From Galbula dea (Eukaryota > Chordata > Aves > Piciformes > Galbulidae): a DNA stretch of 64,000 bases. The stretch is taken from positions 10,438 to 74,437 of the forward strand of contig VWZX01000860.1 of the NCBI GenBank assembly GCA_013399015.1. Direction: 5' to 3'. Positions 34,001 through 44,489 of this stretch are shown one piece after another (the stretch's first letter is position 1; each line of letters starts with the position of its first letter). The notes beneath the pieces were generated by a model, which was given only the letters and a program-made list of their open reading frames with translations, was not told the DNA's origin and ran no database searches. A program made the translations under genes and the position numbers.

Positions 34001-35582
34001 CCTCCTAACAGTAGGATATTGCAGCACAAGTAGGTCATGAATGACTAAACCCATGCTTTTCATGTGAAGAGTCTGACTTCTAGTGTCTTCTTGTCCAAAA
34101 CATGGTCCATCAGGCACCTTGGTGGCACTTCCTTCCCCACATCTTCATCCTTGACCTGGAGGAAGGGGCACAGTGGATCCTCAGCTAGTTTGCTGATGCT
34201 AGAGAACTGGGAGGAGTGGTTAATACAGCATCAGGCTGTGTTACCATTCAGTGGTGGTGGTAAGGTTGGAAGCAAGAAAGCCATGTACTAAAAACCTAGT
34301 TTAAACTAAGTGAAACATCTTCCCTGCTGGAAGGTTACCCTGAGAAATGAGGCAGCATCTTTTCTTATCTGGAAATCTGAGGAAGATGTCAGCTGGCAAT
34401 CAGCCCAGGCTGAGCAACTGAGGGAATTCTAAGCACAGAGAGACACTCCCAGGAGAAATTGCAGCAAAGAAATCAATGAATGCAGAAATTCAGCCTGTTA
34501 AAAAAAAAAATTGCAATGGATAAAGACATTGAATCATTTGGTACTGGGCAGATAAGAATGGTCTGACAGGCTGCCAGAGCTCTCCTCTAGACTTTCTGGA
34601 TGATTAGTCACAACAAACAAACCAACCAAGCAAGAAAAACAATTCCATGTATTCCTACTCTCACAGAATCCTAGCATGGTGGGGGTTGGAAAAGACCTCT
34701 GGGGTTGCCCACCATCACCTCCAGCTGGGGTTGGAAGCTCTCCACACAAGGAGACTCCACAACCTCTCTGGCCAGCCTGGGCCAGGGCTCTGACACCCTC
34801 AAACCAAACAAGTTCTTCCTCCTCCTCAGGTGGAACCTCCTGGGTTGCAGTTGGTACCCAGTGCCCCTTGGCCTGGCCCTGGCCACCACTCAGCAGAGTC
34901 TGGCCCCTGCCTCTTGCCCCCAGCCTTCAGCTCTTGCTCAGTATTGAGCAGCTCCCCTCTGGGGCTGCTCTTCTCCAGGCTCAGCAGCCCCAGGGCTCTC
35001 AGCCTTTCCTCCTCCCACAGATGTTCCAGGCCCCTCAGCACTTTCCTAACCTCTGCTGGCCTCTCTCCACCAGTTCCCAGTTGTCTCTCTTCACCTGGGC
35101 AGCCCAGAACTGGACCCAGGGCTCCAGCTGTGGCCTCCCTAGGGCAAAGTAGAGGGGAAGGAGAACCTCCCTTGCCCTGCTGGTCACCCTCTTCTTCATG
35201 CAGCCCAGGAGACCATTGGCCTTCTTGGCCCTGAGAGCACATTGCTGCCTCATGAGAACCTTTTGGCCAGTAAAAACTGATAGCCAACATCTGGCACAGC
35301 TGTAGAACATATGATGTTCAGGCCTGCTGTAACCTTTCCACCCTTCTAGAGGAACATGAGCTGGTAGCAGATCCAGCTGAGAGTTGTGTGTCTCCTCCAA
35401 TCCAATCCTGTCTCCAATTTCTTTGTCTTGCAGGTGAATTCTTTATTGTGGAGGCTGATATCAAAGAATTCACCCAGCTGAAGCTAGACAAACGTTTCCA
35501 CAGCATCCTCAACATCCTGCGCCACTGCCAGCGAGTGAGAGAAGTTCGTGGCTCCAGACTCGTTCGTTATGTCATCTGCTAA
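27931..35582 (+). CDS. SKA1: SKA1 (spindle and kinetochore associated complex subunit 1), complete
   Basis: SKA1 is the microtubule-binding subunit of the SKA complex, which with NDC80 holds kinetochores on depolymerising microtubules. Coding exons are 27931-28018, 28710-28834, 29149-29240, 31580-31717, 33785-33954 and 35434-35582; all splice sites are GT/AG and phases join cleanly to 253 codons, against 255 in human by memory. The N-terminal part (about 1-90) is the helical region that pairs with SKA2 and SKA3 (DLEDLCFHINTKI, LNQMESEV). A charged linker with AKKPPKEPRSIKEAAL leads to the C-terminal microtubule-binding winged helix (from about 132), with YMKGRLTYHQIN, NKAVVAKYKILHQPLKSMN, FIVEADIKEFTQLK and LNILRHCQRVREVRG. 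The protein ends RYVIC. The start at 27931 is the first ATG after the acceptor at 27913-27914 and has G at -3 and +4. Confidence 0.95.
28710..28834 (+). CDS. SKA1: SKA1 exon 3
   Basis: Acceptor TTTTGACAG, donor AAG|GTAACT. Encodes QEPSLKSMLGKISQEM and the continuation of the coiled coil. Confidence 0.93.
29149..29240 (+). CDS. SKA1: SKA1 exon 4
   Basis: Acceptor CATTTCAG, donor GCTG|GTAAGT. Encodes ELHKSAEREQLEAQHLSENI and the PPHLPQPTQS linker. Confidence 0.92.
29365..29715 (+). mobile_element. CR1 copy, type A
   Basis: Sense: gctctggagaagaggaggct through ggtttagtggtgacctggca. SKA1 intron 4. Confidence 0.87.
30322..30650 (-). mobile_element. CR1 fragment, type A
   Basis: Antisense of the GHWGGHSWSPGVTFGLL segment, upstream of the ORF2 end. 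SKA1 intron 4. Confidence 0.85.
30790..31545 (+). mobile_element. CR1 copy, type B, long
   Basis: Sense, about 0.75 kb: KEVAVLVDNKVTMSQ, EERLRGLGLLNLEKSSPRG and the full B tail to cttccaaccctcaccatg. Ends about 35 bp before SKA1 exon 5. Confidence 0.9.
31580..31717 (+). CDS. SKA1: SKA1 exon 5
   Basis: Acceptor ATTTGACAG, donor CCTGG|GTAAGT. Encodes the basic linker AKKPPKEPRSIKEAAL. Long CR1 copies lie on both sides. Confidence 0.92.
31878..32175 (-). mobile_element. CR1 fragment, type B body
   Basis: Antisense of KEVAVLVDNKVTISQQCALV and GRVLHLRRNNLREQDRL; no 3' tail. SKA1 intron 5. Confidence 0.87.
32300..32470 (-). mobile_element. CR1 tail, classic (type D)
   Basis: Reverse tail tggaagggaccttcaagatc then cagcctggccttgaatgctg. 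Confidence 0.85.
32715..33580 (-). mobile_element. CR1 copy, type A, long
   Basis: About 0.85 kb, complete A-type 3' portion from the reverse tail through antisense FLLSNLNLPW-like, RLGKRRLRGD and GHWGGYPWSPGV blocks. Ends about 200 bp before SKA1 exon 6. Confidence 0.9.
33785..33954 (+). CDS. SKA1: SKA1 exon 6
   Basis: Acceptor CTTTGTAG, donor AAAG|GTATAT. Encodes the first half of the microtubule-binding domain, with KYKILHQPLKSMNAAARNLY. Confidence 0.94.
34130..34265 (+). mobile_element. CR1 reverse-transcriptase fragment
   Basis: Sense reading FPHIFILDLEEGAQW and FADARELGGVVNTASGC corresponds to the palm motif around the FADD box of CR1 ORF2, here mutated to FADA and with a stop just before. 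Confidence 0.75.
34665..35265 (-). mobile_element. CR1 copy, type B
   Basis: Reverse tail catggtgggggttggaaaag, then the antisense ORF2 end. SKA1 intron 6, in opposite orientation to the 30790 copy. Confidence 0.89.
35434..35582 (+). CDS. SKA1: SKA1 exon 7 with stop
   Basis: Acceptor TTGTCTTGCAG, stop TAA at 35580-35582. Encodes EFFIVEADIKEFTQLKLDKR and the C-terminal RYVIC. Confidence 0.95.
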
Positions 35583-36550
35583 GGACTTTACCATCAGCTC
35601 CTTACCCAACCTAGAGGCAGGCAGGACTAGTTAGGGGTTAGAACCAAGGTTTGATTGTCTGGAGAGAGAGTTTTATATGTGGGTGTTCCCAGCTCAGCTC
35701 CCTTAGTATCCTAAAGGTCGTAGAGAGGATCAAGAAGTGGTTTTCAGATGTGTGTCCAAAATTAGGAGGGCTTTGAAGGAGTTGAGGTTTGCTTTTGAGA
35801 GGAACTCCTGTCTTCTGGAGAAATTCCAAATGCAAACCTAAGAGGGATCAGGGCTTGCAGTTATTTTTCAGGTCAACTTCTCCTTTTAAGAATGTTCCTT
35901 TTGTGTTTGTGAGGTGGAGCCTGTTTGAGGTCCTGGCTGCTGGGAGCATGCCGGAGGCCCTGGCCGCCAGGGGGGCTGCTGGAGGCCCTGGCTGCTCAGG
36001 GGAAGTATTTAATTCTGTGTCCTTTAATCCCTCAAACCAATTTCCAGGTTTCTTAATCTTTTCCCTTCTTATCCTAGTTGTATATTTTGGGAGTTTCCTG
36101 CCTTGCTCCAACAGGAAGATCTGAGGCACTTTAAATGTTTCCAGACAGTTGATGGCTACTTTTGGGAGCCATGTGGTTTGCAGACTTCCTCCTGCTGCCA
36201 GATTTGCTCCCCTCAGCCCAACTCATGAGACTGAAAGCAGTAGAGCACTGGATTTCAAGTGCAAATGTTGTCTTCCCTTGGAAAATGGTTTGTTATGGAA
36301 AGTTGTTTTGAGTAGAGGAAATGTCCTGGGTAGAATTATTGTGCTAAATAGCAACCTACAAGGAATCAAACTGGTTTGAGGAGAGAAGTGATGATCTTCT
36401 TCTTTTGTGAGCCTCTTATCTACTGTCACCCTCACCAGCTAATCCCAAAGAGCTCCTCTTGTGACCTGGCAGTGTTAAAATGACAACTGAATGAGCAGAA
36501 GGGCCTGAGTGAAGGTTGAACTTTCTCAATAAAGAGATCCTACTGAGTGC
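35583..36550 (+). other. SKA1: SKA1 3' UTR
   Basis: About 1 kb of CR1-free sequence between the stop codon and the AATAAA at 36528. It contains a short GC-rich patch near 35930-36000. Confidence 0.65.
36528..36533 (+). terminator. SKA1: SKA1 polyadenylation signal
   Basis: AATAAA in the context ttctcaataaagag, about 950 bp after the stop. The best candidate for the SKA1 3' end. Confidence 0.65.
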
Positions 36551-36879
36551 TACATAAACCTAGATGTCCTTTTCTTTGGGGGATAGTTGACTTTTGGAGG
36601 TGTGAGGAGTCTTTAGCTCTGGGATGAGTTGTCAACTCTGCACTGGATTAAATGTTTTATGATCAGATCAACCCAGAGCAGAAGTGCAAAAGCAGTTTCC
36701 ATAAGGTGTTGCTTGTGGCCATCTCCTTCTTGCAAAGCTTATTTGATGTTGATGTGGCTTTCTGGATCATCATCAGGTCTTTTTGGTTTTTGGTTTCTTT
36801 GCCCAGCTTCATGGACTCTTAAGAATCTTTCAAGACCCAGAACTTGCAACCTGCTCTTTGTTTAAGAACAAATCTCCTT

Positions 36880-37025
36880 CTGAAAGCACCCCAGGAGACC
36901 ATTGGCCTTCTTGACCCTAAGAGCACATTGCTGCCTCATGGGGAACTTGTTGTCCACCAGCACTCCTAGATCCTTCTCTGTGGAGCTGCTTTCCAGCAGC
37001 TCAACCCCTAACCTGTCCTGGAGTA
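36880..37025 (-). mobile_element. CR1 fragment, type B body
   Basis: Antisense of KDLGVLVDNKFPMRQQCALR. Shortly after the SKA1 poly(A) signal. Confidence 0.83.
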
Positions 37026-37049
37026 GGGTAAGAGCACCAGAAATCATGC

Positions 37050-37665
37050 AAGCTTGCAGCAGCTGGGGTTGTTTAGTGTGGAGAAAAGGAGGATCAGGGG
37101 AGACCTTGCTGTCTACAGCTACCTGTGTGCAGCAGCAGGACTAGGGCAGAGATTGGTCTCCTGGGCTGGGCACTGGGGAGGCCACAGCTGGAATCCTGGG
37201 GTCAGTTTTGGGCTCCTCACTCACTCCAAGAAGGACATGGAGATGCTGGAGAGTGTCCAGAGAAGGGCAAGGAAGGTGGGGAAGGGTTTAGAGCCCAAGT
37301 GTTGTGAGGAGCAGCTGAGGGACCTGGGGTTGGTTAGGCTGGAGAAGAGGAGGCTGAGGGGAGACCTTCTCACTCTCTCCAACTCCCTGACAGGAGGCTG
37401 GAGCCAGGTGGGAGTTGGTCTCTTCTCCCAGGTAACAAGTGATAGGATAAGAGAAAGTGGCTTCAAGCTGTGCCAGGGGAGGTTTAGGTTGGACATGAGG
37501 AACAATTTCTTCCCTAGGAGGGTTGTCAAGACCTGGCCCAGGCTGCCTAGAGAGGTTGTGGAGTCTCCTGTGGAGAGATTCCAACCCCAGCTAGAGGTAA
37601 CCTGCTGTGGGTGACCCTGGTTGGACTAGATGACCTCCAGAGGTCCCACCCAAGCCCTCATATTC
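37050..37665 (+). mobile_element. CR1 copy, A body with B tail
   Basis: Sense KCCEEQLRDLGLVRLEKRRL and FRLDMRNNFFPRRVVKTWPR, but from 37545 the tail reads ttgtggagtctcctgtggag as in type B. A mosaic copy. Confidence 0.85.
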
Positions 37666-38207
37666 TGTGCTGAAGTGGTTTGTCCTCTGAGGTGTTCAGA
37701 CATGGCCTCTGCTTCCTTGGCTTGAGGAAATTTCAGTTCTTCATGGATTTGCCTATTTTTGGTTTGTCTTGGGGTTTTGGAGGGGAATTTAATTTGGTTT
37801 TCCTCCTTTATTTTCTTCATTCCCCAATTTCAGAGGGAATTTGGCCCTGGGAGAAGCTCTGCCCCTGTTGCCATGGATCTCCTCATGCTGACCAACCTCA
37901 TCCCTGCTGACAAAGCGTCTCTTGCCCTCTGCTGAGCAGCAGCATTTTGTTTGGGAGCTGATGTTTTGGTTGGGGCAGCAGCTGAGAAACCTCAACCATG
38001 AAATAATCTGTGGCTGGAGCAGGACAGGAGTGGACAAGCTGCTTCCCAGATGGGAGCTGTGCTCACTTGAAAGTGTTTGCTGATGGAGGAGTTGCTACCT
38101 CTCTGCTTCTTCCTTAATAGAAACCAAGAGACTAAGCATTGATAATTGAGCTGGGGCTCAGTAGATAAGATTCCACTTGGAGAATGAACCAGGGTTGCTT
38201 TTCACAG

Positions 38208-38905
38208 ATCCCAGCATGGTGAGGGTTGGAAGGGACCTCTGGGAATCAGCTAGTCCAACCCCACTGCTAAAGCAGGGGCACCCAGGGCAGGCTGCCCAGG
38301 CTCACCCCCAGCTGGGGTTGGAAGCTCTCCACACAAGGAGACTCCACAACCTCTTTGGGCAGCCTGGGCCAGGGCTCCAACATCCTCACAACAAACAAGT
38401 TTCTCCTCCTGGGTTGCAGTTGGTGCCCAGTGCCCCTTGGCCTGGCCCTGGCCACCACTCAGCAGAGTCTGCCCCCAGCCTCTTGCCCCCAGCCTCTTGC
38501 CCCCAGCCTGCAGCTCTTGCTCAGCTCCCCTCTGGGGCTGCTCTTCTCCAGGCTAAGCAGCCCCAAGGCTCTCAGCCTTTCCTTCTCCCACAGCTGCTCC
38601 AGGCCCCTCAGCATCTTCCTAGCCTCTGCTGGCCTCTCTCCAGCAGTTCCTTGTCTCTTTTGAATTTGGGAGCCCAGAACTAGACACAGAACTCCAGATA
38701 TGGCCTCTCTAGGGCAGAGTAAAGGTGGAGGAGAACCTCCTTTGCCCTCCTGGTCACCCTTTTCTTCATGCACCCCAGGAGACCATTGGCCTTCTTGGCC
38801 ACAGGGGCACATTGCTGCCTCATGATGAACTTCTTGCCCCCCAGCACTGCCAGCTCCTTCTCTGCAGAGCTGCTTTCCAGCAGCTCAACCCCTAACCTGT
38901 CCTAG
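38208..38905 (-). mobile_element. CR1 copy, type B
   Basis: Long antisense copy with reverse tail at 38216 and gccaccactcagcagagtct. Includes a local duplication of agcctcttgcccccagcct near 38475-38505. Confidence 0.89.
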
Positions 38906-40535
38906 TGCAGATATATGAGGCCACACATGTGAGCAGTTGGTGCAGTGCTGCCCTTCCTTCCACTCCTCTGAGGATCAGAAATGACCTGGTTTTCCCCTTG
39001 TTGGTGCATCCCACCTCTCAACCCTGGTGCTTTGGGGCTGGAAGATGCCATGGCAACATCTCAGGCAGGAGCTACTTGAGGAAGAATGTGGAAGTAGGAG
39101 GATAATTAACATTTCAAGAGCCTTTGATGTGCAGAGCAAACCCAGGCCATGCTGTGAGAGCCCTGCTTAGATGTCTCTGTGCTGGTGGACACCTTGCTCT
39201 TGGGTTCCTCCTGCCCTCCTCTATCCTGTAGTCAATCTTTCCCCCTCTTTAGAGGGCTTTGGAGCTACTTTGGCTGCTCTATCACCTGTAGTGACATGCT
39301 CATGGGCCTGCTTTGGCATGGCTTGAGCTCTCTGTCAAGCACTTAAAGCCACTTGGCTTCACCTTGGCCTCTTCAACCTGGAAAGTCTGCATCTTGCTGC
39401 TTGAAGAGGAAGAAACTTCTCCCAAGATCCAGCTTCAATCCAGCCATGGCTGAGGAAAAACCTCTTGTCCTTGTGGGCAACATTTGGAGCTGCTTGGTGC
39501 AAGGCTCTGGCTCTGTTTCTCCTCCTTCTTCCTTGGCCCAGTGTCTCCTTGGCCATGGATGCTGCTGCCAGGAATTGGCTGGAATCTGCCTCCCTCTTTT
39601 GCTCCACAGGGTTTAGTCTCTTTCTCCTGTCAAAAGAAGGTCATGCCTTGCTTGGGGGTTGCAGGAGCAGCAGGTCCCATGCTTGGGGTTGAGGTGCACC
39701 TCTAGATGGAGCTGGGACCACCTTGACCTTCCTGAGATGAGACCTACCAGGTGGCTGGAGCAGGTGATCTAGAGCTTCCTTGAGTTTGAGTGAGCTCCTA
39801 GCCTTGGAGCTCACAGCAGGCATTGTCAAAAAGGAAGCTGGAGGAATCAAGTCCTCCAGGGGAGTGTGAGGAACAGAGCTGGGCAATGCAGGAGGACAGG
39901 CTTCCAGAGCTGGGATGGAGGCTGGGGATGAGGAACTGTCACATTTCACCCCCCCCAAGTTGAGGAAGAGAAAAGGACTTGCTTCCAGAGGAGTTGTCTG
40001 GCAGGTAGAGTCTTCTCCAGTCCTTGGCACTGGTGGCCAAGCTGGTTCTTCTGCTTTTGTTCTTCAGCTGGAAACCATTCTTCCCCTCTTGCAAGCTTGG
40101 GGATGATCAGGGAAGCCAAACCAGCACTTGAAAAGCCTTCAGGGCTCTGCATGGCCACAGGAGCTTGAGCTGCTGCTTCCTTCAACACCCATAAAAGCAG
40201 CCCTTGGTTGATCCAGACCTTTTCCAGTGATGAACCACAATGTGCAGCACAAACCAGGTGTCCTGGTCTTTTCTTGGGGGAAAGACAGAGGTGTGGAAGC
40301 TACAGGCTGAGGAAGGCCACCTAAGACAGGAGAGGTTACACACATCCCCACTAAGCTGAGATGACCTTTTGGGCCCTGTCCCAGAGGAAGGTGGAGCTTG
40401 CCAGGCTTGTCCAGCACCAGATGGTCAGAGGAGACCTGGCTGGCAGGGAAGCTGAAGCTCACAGTTCATCATTAGCACCTCACTGGCAGCCAAATTGTCC
40501 CATGCTGTTGTTGGGGAGCAGGATGGGGAGAAGCC
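38906..40535. other. Intergenic CR1-free block
   Basis: About 1.6 kb of unique-looking DNA. Several minus-strand ORFs of 80-129 codons follow one another (39359-40462), but none shows a family motif, a strong start context or supported splice sites. Possibly a long non-coding RNA or decayed sequence. Confidence 0.4.
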
Positions 40536-40539
40536 CAGC

Positions 40540-40805
40540 ATGAGAGGGGGTGGAAGGGACCTCTGGATACCATCTAGTCCAACTCCACTGCCAAAGGTTG
40601 CCCAGGATCACCTCCTCCAGCTGGGGTTGGAAGCTCTCCACACAAGGAGACTCCACAACCTCTCTGGGCAGCCTGGGCCAGGGCTCTGACACCCTTACAC
40701 CTAACAAGTTTCCCCTCCTGAGTTGCAGTTGGTGCCCAGTGCCCCTTGGCCTGGCCCTGGCCACCACTCAGCAGAGTCTGGCCCCTGCCTCTTGCCCAGC
40801 TGAAC
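40540..40805 (-). mobile_element. CR1 fragment, type B
   Basis: Reverse B tail and antisense of RGNLLGVRVSEPWPRLP; truncated 5'. Confidence 0.85.
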
Positions 40806-41540
40806 TCCCAGCCATGACCTTCTACCTTTGGCAGGGAGACTTCTCTGCAGGGAGTTTGTTCTCAGCATCTGCTCCTTGACTTCTTGGAGGGTTTGGGGTT
40901 GAGTTGTAAATCCAAGTTGACCCCTGGGTAGTAATAAAGAATAATTCCCTTGCTGTGCACTTGGCATTGCTTGTTCCTCACACTGACACATTCCCCAGAT
41001 ACTGGAGCTAAACCACAAAGAACTGGATGATACCTAAGCTGGGTTGAGCTTGGAGATAACATCTCCCAGCAGCAGCTTTCCCAGGCTGATGAAGGTCATT
41101 TGAGAGCTTCCCTTCCACATGTCCAAACAGCTCCTTCATTATCACCCAGCAACCTCTCTGTCCTCACCCTGCAAAGCCATCCCCATTAATTAAGAGCCCA
41201 GGGAAGCTGCTCCCATCCTGAAGCCTGTTCTCCTTTCATTAATGACTGAAATAATCTATGGATAGGAAGACCTTGGCTAAATCTCAGTTTTATTTCCCTT
41301 CTGCTTCCCTTGTTGCTTCTCCCAGGCAACTTGGAGCAAGGTCCACACAGAAGATGACCCTGGCTGCTTGTTTCCTGCAAGCTCCATGCTGCAGAACATC
41401 AGGAATGCAACTGCAGGTCAAATACCTCAATACCCATGTGAGCAGCTGAGTTGTTCTTAGGTAGCATCTTTGTTGAAGCCAAGCCTTGATCCAAGAGCTG
41501 TCAGAGGTTTGGCTGTTTGGAGGTGATGTTCTTCAATGTG
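40806..41540. other. Intergenic sequence without recognised features
   Basis: Between two CR1 copies. Contains an isolated AATAAA near 40934 and short ORFs without signatures. Confidence 0.4.
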
Positions 41541-41544
41541 TGCT

Positions 41545-42065
41545 CCCAGCTCAGAAGCCAACCAGCTCCTGGGCTGCAGCCCCAGCAGGGCAGGGAGGGG
41601 ACTGTGCCTCTGCTCTGCTCTGGGGAGAGCTCAGCTGCAGTGCTGGGGCCAGGAGAGACATGGAGCTGGTGGAGCAGGGCCAGAGGAGGCCACAGAAATG
41701 ATGTGAGGGCTAGAAAGCTGTGAGGAGAAGCTGAGAGAGTTGGGGTTGTTGAGGCTGGAGAAGAGAAGGCTCCAGGGAGACCTGGTGGCCTTGCAGGACT
41801 TCAGGGGGGCTAGAAGAAAGATGGGGAAAGACTTTTGAGCAGGAGCTGTTGGGCCAGGCCAAGGGCTGATGGTTGGAAACTGGAAGAGAGATTTAGACTA
41901 GAGAGAAGGAAGGAATTGTTTCCACTGAGGGTGGTGAGAGCCTGGCCCAGGCTGCCCAGAGAGGTGGGAGATGTCCAACCCCTGGCCCCATCCCAGGTCA
42001 GGTTGTCTGAGGCTGGGAACAACCTGCTTAGAGCAGTCAAGCTGCAGCTGATCCAGGCTCTGGTC
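41545..42065 (+). mobile_element. CR1 copy, type C
   Basis: Sense: gagttggggttgttgaggct, then RFRLERRKELFPLRVVRAWP. Confidence 0.87.
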
Positions 42066-42069
42066 TCCA

Positions 42070-42900
42070 AAACTTCCTTGCAGCACTGTAGCCCCTCCAG
42101 AGTCCCTTCCCACTGGGCTCAGCTCCTCTTGCCCATCCTGGGGCATGGCTAAAGCAGTGCCATGGAGAGTTATGGGTAGGTAGAGACTGTGCTTTTAATT
42201 AGGCTGTTAATTAATGATTGAGATGCCAGGATAGCTCTGACATCATCCTTTCCTGCAGGGGAGTTAGAAGAAGCTCATTCCCAAGGAGTTACAGGAGCAT
42301 TCCCATTTTGAAGAGGTAGACTCTGTTAGGAGCTGTTTCTCCAGCAGACAACTCACCAGTGCTGGTGTTCTGGTGTCCACCAATGCTCTGTGCTTCAAGA
42401 CAAGAGTCTCCTGGACTTCCCTGCTCAGCTGCTTTGTAGACACCAAGCATTTGAAGGATCAATTTGATTCCTAACACCTTGGGGAGAAATCAGAACAGGC
42501 ACAGAGAAGGGAAGAGAGCACACAGTGAGTTGAAGTGGTTTCATTTCCCCACTCCCAGCACTTTCCTGTCCTGCTGCTTTTCATTTCCACTTTATTTTGG
42601 GGCATGAATACTAGGCCAGGGTAACTGAGCACACATTCATGGCAGGGGTTCTCCCCTGGGACATTCATCTTCTTTCCTGCTGGCAGCAGTGGGAATGCAG
42701 AGTGATTTCAGCACAGCTGCCATAGCTACTGGAAATGGAGCATGCTCAAGCCTTACTCTCTTTGTTCCATCACCAAAGGATGGTCACCAAGCTCCATCAA
42801 GCCTCAAAGGTGGGAAAACAAAAGGCATATGAATTATTAAATGGATTTTATCTCTTTTTTTTTTCTTGTCTTAAGCCTTACTAGTGTCTAGCAGCTCAGG
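42070..42900. other. Intergenic sequence without recognised features
   Basis: Unique-looking stretch with a T-rich run near 42855. No exon recognised. Confidence 0.4.
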
Positions 42901-42904
42901 AGGT

Positions 42905-43325
42905 TGGCAGGTGACATCAACTTGGGTGGAAGTGGTGATCTGCTGGAGGACAGGGTGGCTCTGTAGAGGGATCTGGCCAGGTTAGAACCATGGGATGAAG
43001 TTCACTTGGGTCACAACAAGCCCAGTAAAGCTCCAGGCTTGGAGCAGAGTGGCTGGAAAGCTGCTGGGGTAAAAAGGACCTGGGGGGATTGGTTGAAAGT
43101 GGCTGAAGCTGAGGCAGCAGGGTGCCCAGGTGGCCAAGAAGGCCACCAGCAGCNTGGCTGCCCATGGCAGTGGTGGAGTCCCCAGCCCTGGAGGGCTTGC
43201 AAAGCCCTGGAGCTGTGGTGCTGAGGCCATGGTTTAGTGGTGACCTGGCAGTGTTGGGTTACCAGTTGGACTCAATGATCCTGGAGGTCTCTTCCAACCT
43301 TCATGATTCTACAATTCTCTGACTC
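42905..43325 (+). mobile_element. CR1 copy, type A, with internal junction at an N
   Basis: Sense body to gccaccagcagc, a single N at 43154, then directly the 3' segment tggctgcccatggcagtggt and full A tail. About 300 bp normally between these segments is absent. Confidence 0.85.
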
Positions 43326-43850
43326 TAGAACTACAAACTGACCTTTACAAAGGCAAACCTAATTTAAATAGAAAACATGGACATGGGAGAGTAGCTGTGG
43401 CCCAGCCTCTCTTCTTTTATCTGCTGCCAAGTGGGTCCAGCCTGCCTGAGGCCATTGTCCATCTGCTCTCTGGGCCTCCTAGCACCCTCAGCTCCCCTTG
43501 TTCTCCCACAGCACTTGAGTGCTTCTCTAGGAAAGCTGAGATTTGTTTACTATGCCCCAATTTATTGTTTCTTTTCAGTAGAAAAGACCAAAAGTCCATG
43601 GCTTAGAGCCCCATAATTTGCAGCCTGCTGATTAATGATCCAGCTGACAGAATGAAATTGGGCTTGAGAGCTCCAAGTGCTGAGGGAAGCAAAAATTTAG
43701 TGGAGGTGTAGGGTTGGCAGCTTGCAGTAAGAGAGAGGAGGAGGCTGCCAAGGAGAGAAACACTTCTCTGCCTCACACATGAAACCTGCTTCTGTTCTAT
43801 CTTCTTCATCCTGCTCTACCATAGAGCCTTGGAGAGGGGCAAGACTCAAG
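43326..43850. other. Intergenic sequence without recognised features
   Basis: CR1-free stretch. Short overlapping ORFs on both strands lack any family signature. Confidence 0.4.
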
Positions 43851-43914
43851 TGCAGGAACCTGATGGGAGGTGGAGGGTTGGACTAGGTGACTCTGGAGGT
43901 CTCTTCTTACATGG

Positions 43915-44165
43915 GTGAACACTGAGCACAGTCTGGCCCCAGCCTTGAGCAGCTCCCCTCTGGAGCTGCTCTTCTCCAGGCTAAGCAGCCCCAGGGCTCT
44001 CAGCCTTTCCTCCTCCCACAGATGCTTCAGGCCCCTCAGCATCTTCTCTGATGTCCTCTCTCCAGCAGTTCCTTGTCTCTCTTGACCTGGGGAGCCCAGA
44101 ACTGGACTCAGGACTTCAGCTATAGCCTCCCTGGAACAGAGTAGAGGTGGAGGAGAATCTGCCTT
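43915..44165 (-). mobile_element. CR1 fragment, type B
   Basis: Antisense of EERLRALGLLSLEKSSSRG; no tail. Confidence 0.83.
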
Positions 44166-44489
44166 GTGTGTCTTTCCACCTCTGGGGTGGCATGACCTGT
44201 TTAGCAGCCTTAATGGAAGAAAAAAACTTCACTGTACACTCTATTTACAGGGTGAAAAAAAAAGATTAAAGGAAGCTCTAATTGGAGGAAGCTTGGCAGT
44301 TGGAAAGTTATTGATCCCCTCTAGATGAGATTGCTGCTTTGTTAGACCTGGAAGACCTGAACCACCTTCATCTTCTCCAGGGGAAAAAGGTCTGGTAAAT
44401 GAAACTCCTAGGGATTCCACAGGGCAGGGGGAATGAAGGTACAGAAGCAACTTTTGGTGTTATAGTGATGTGTAACAGGAACACTGCTG

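Noticed and set aside
34826..35290. Long ORFs such as the 154-codon minus ORF, and similar ones across the window
   Set aside because: These are CR1 ORF2 remnants or antisense CR1, not host genes.
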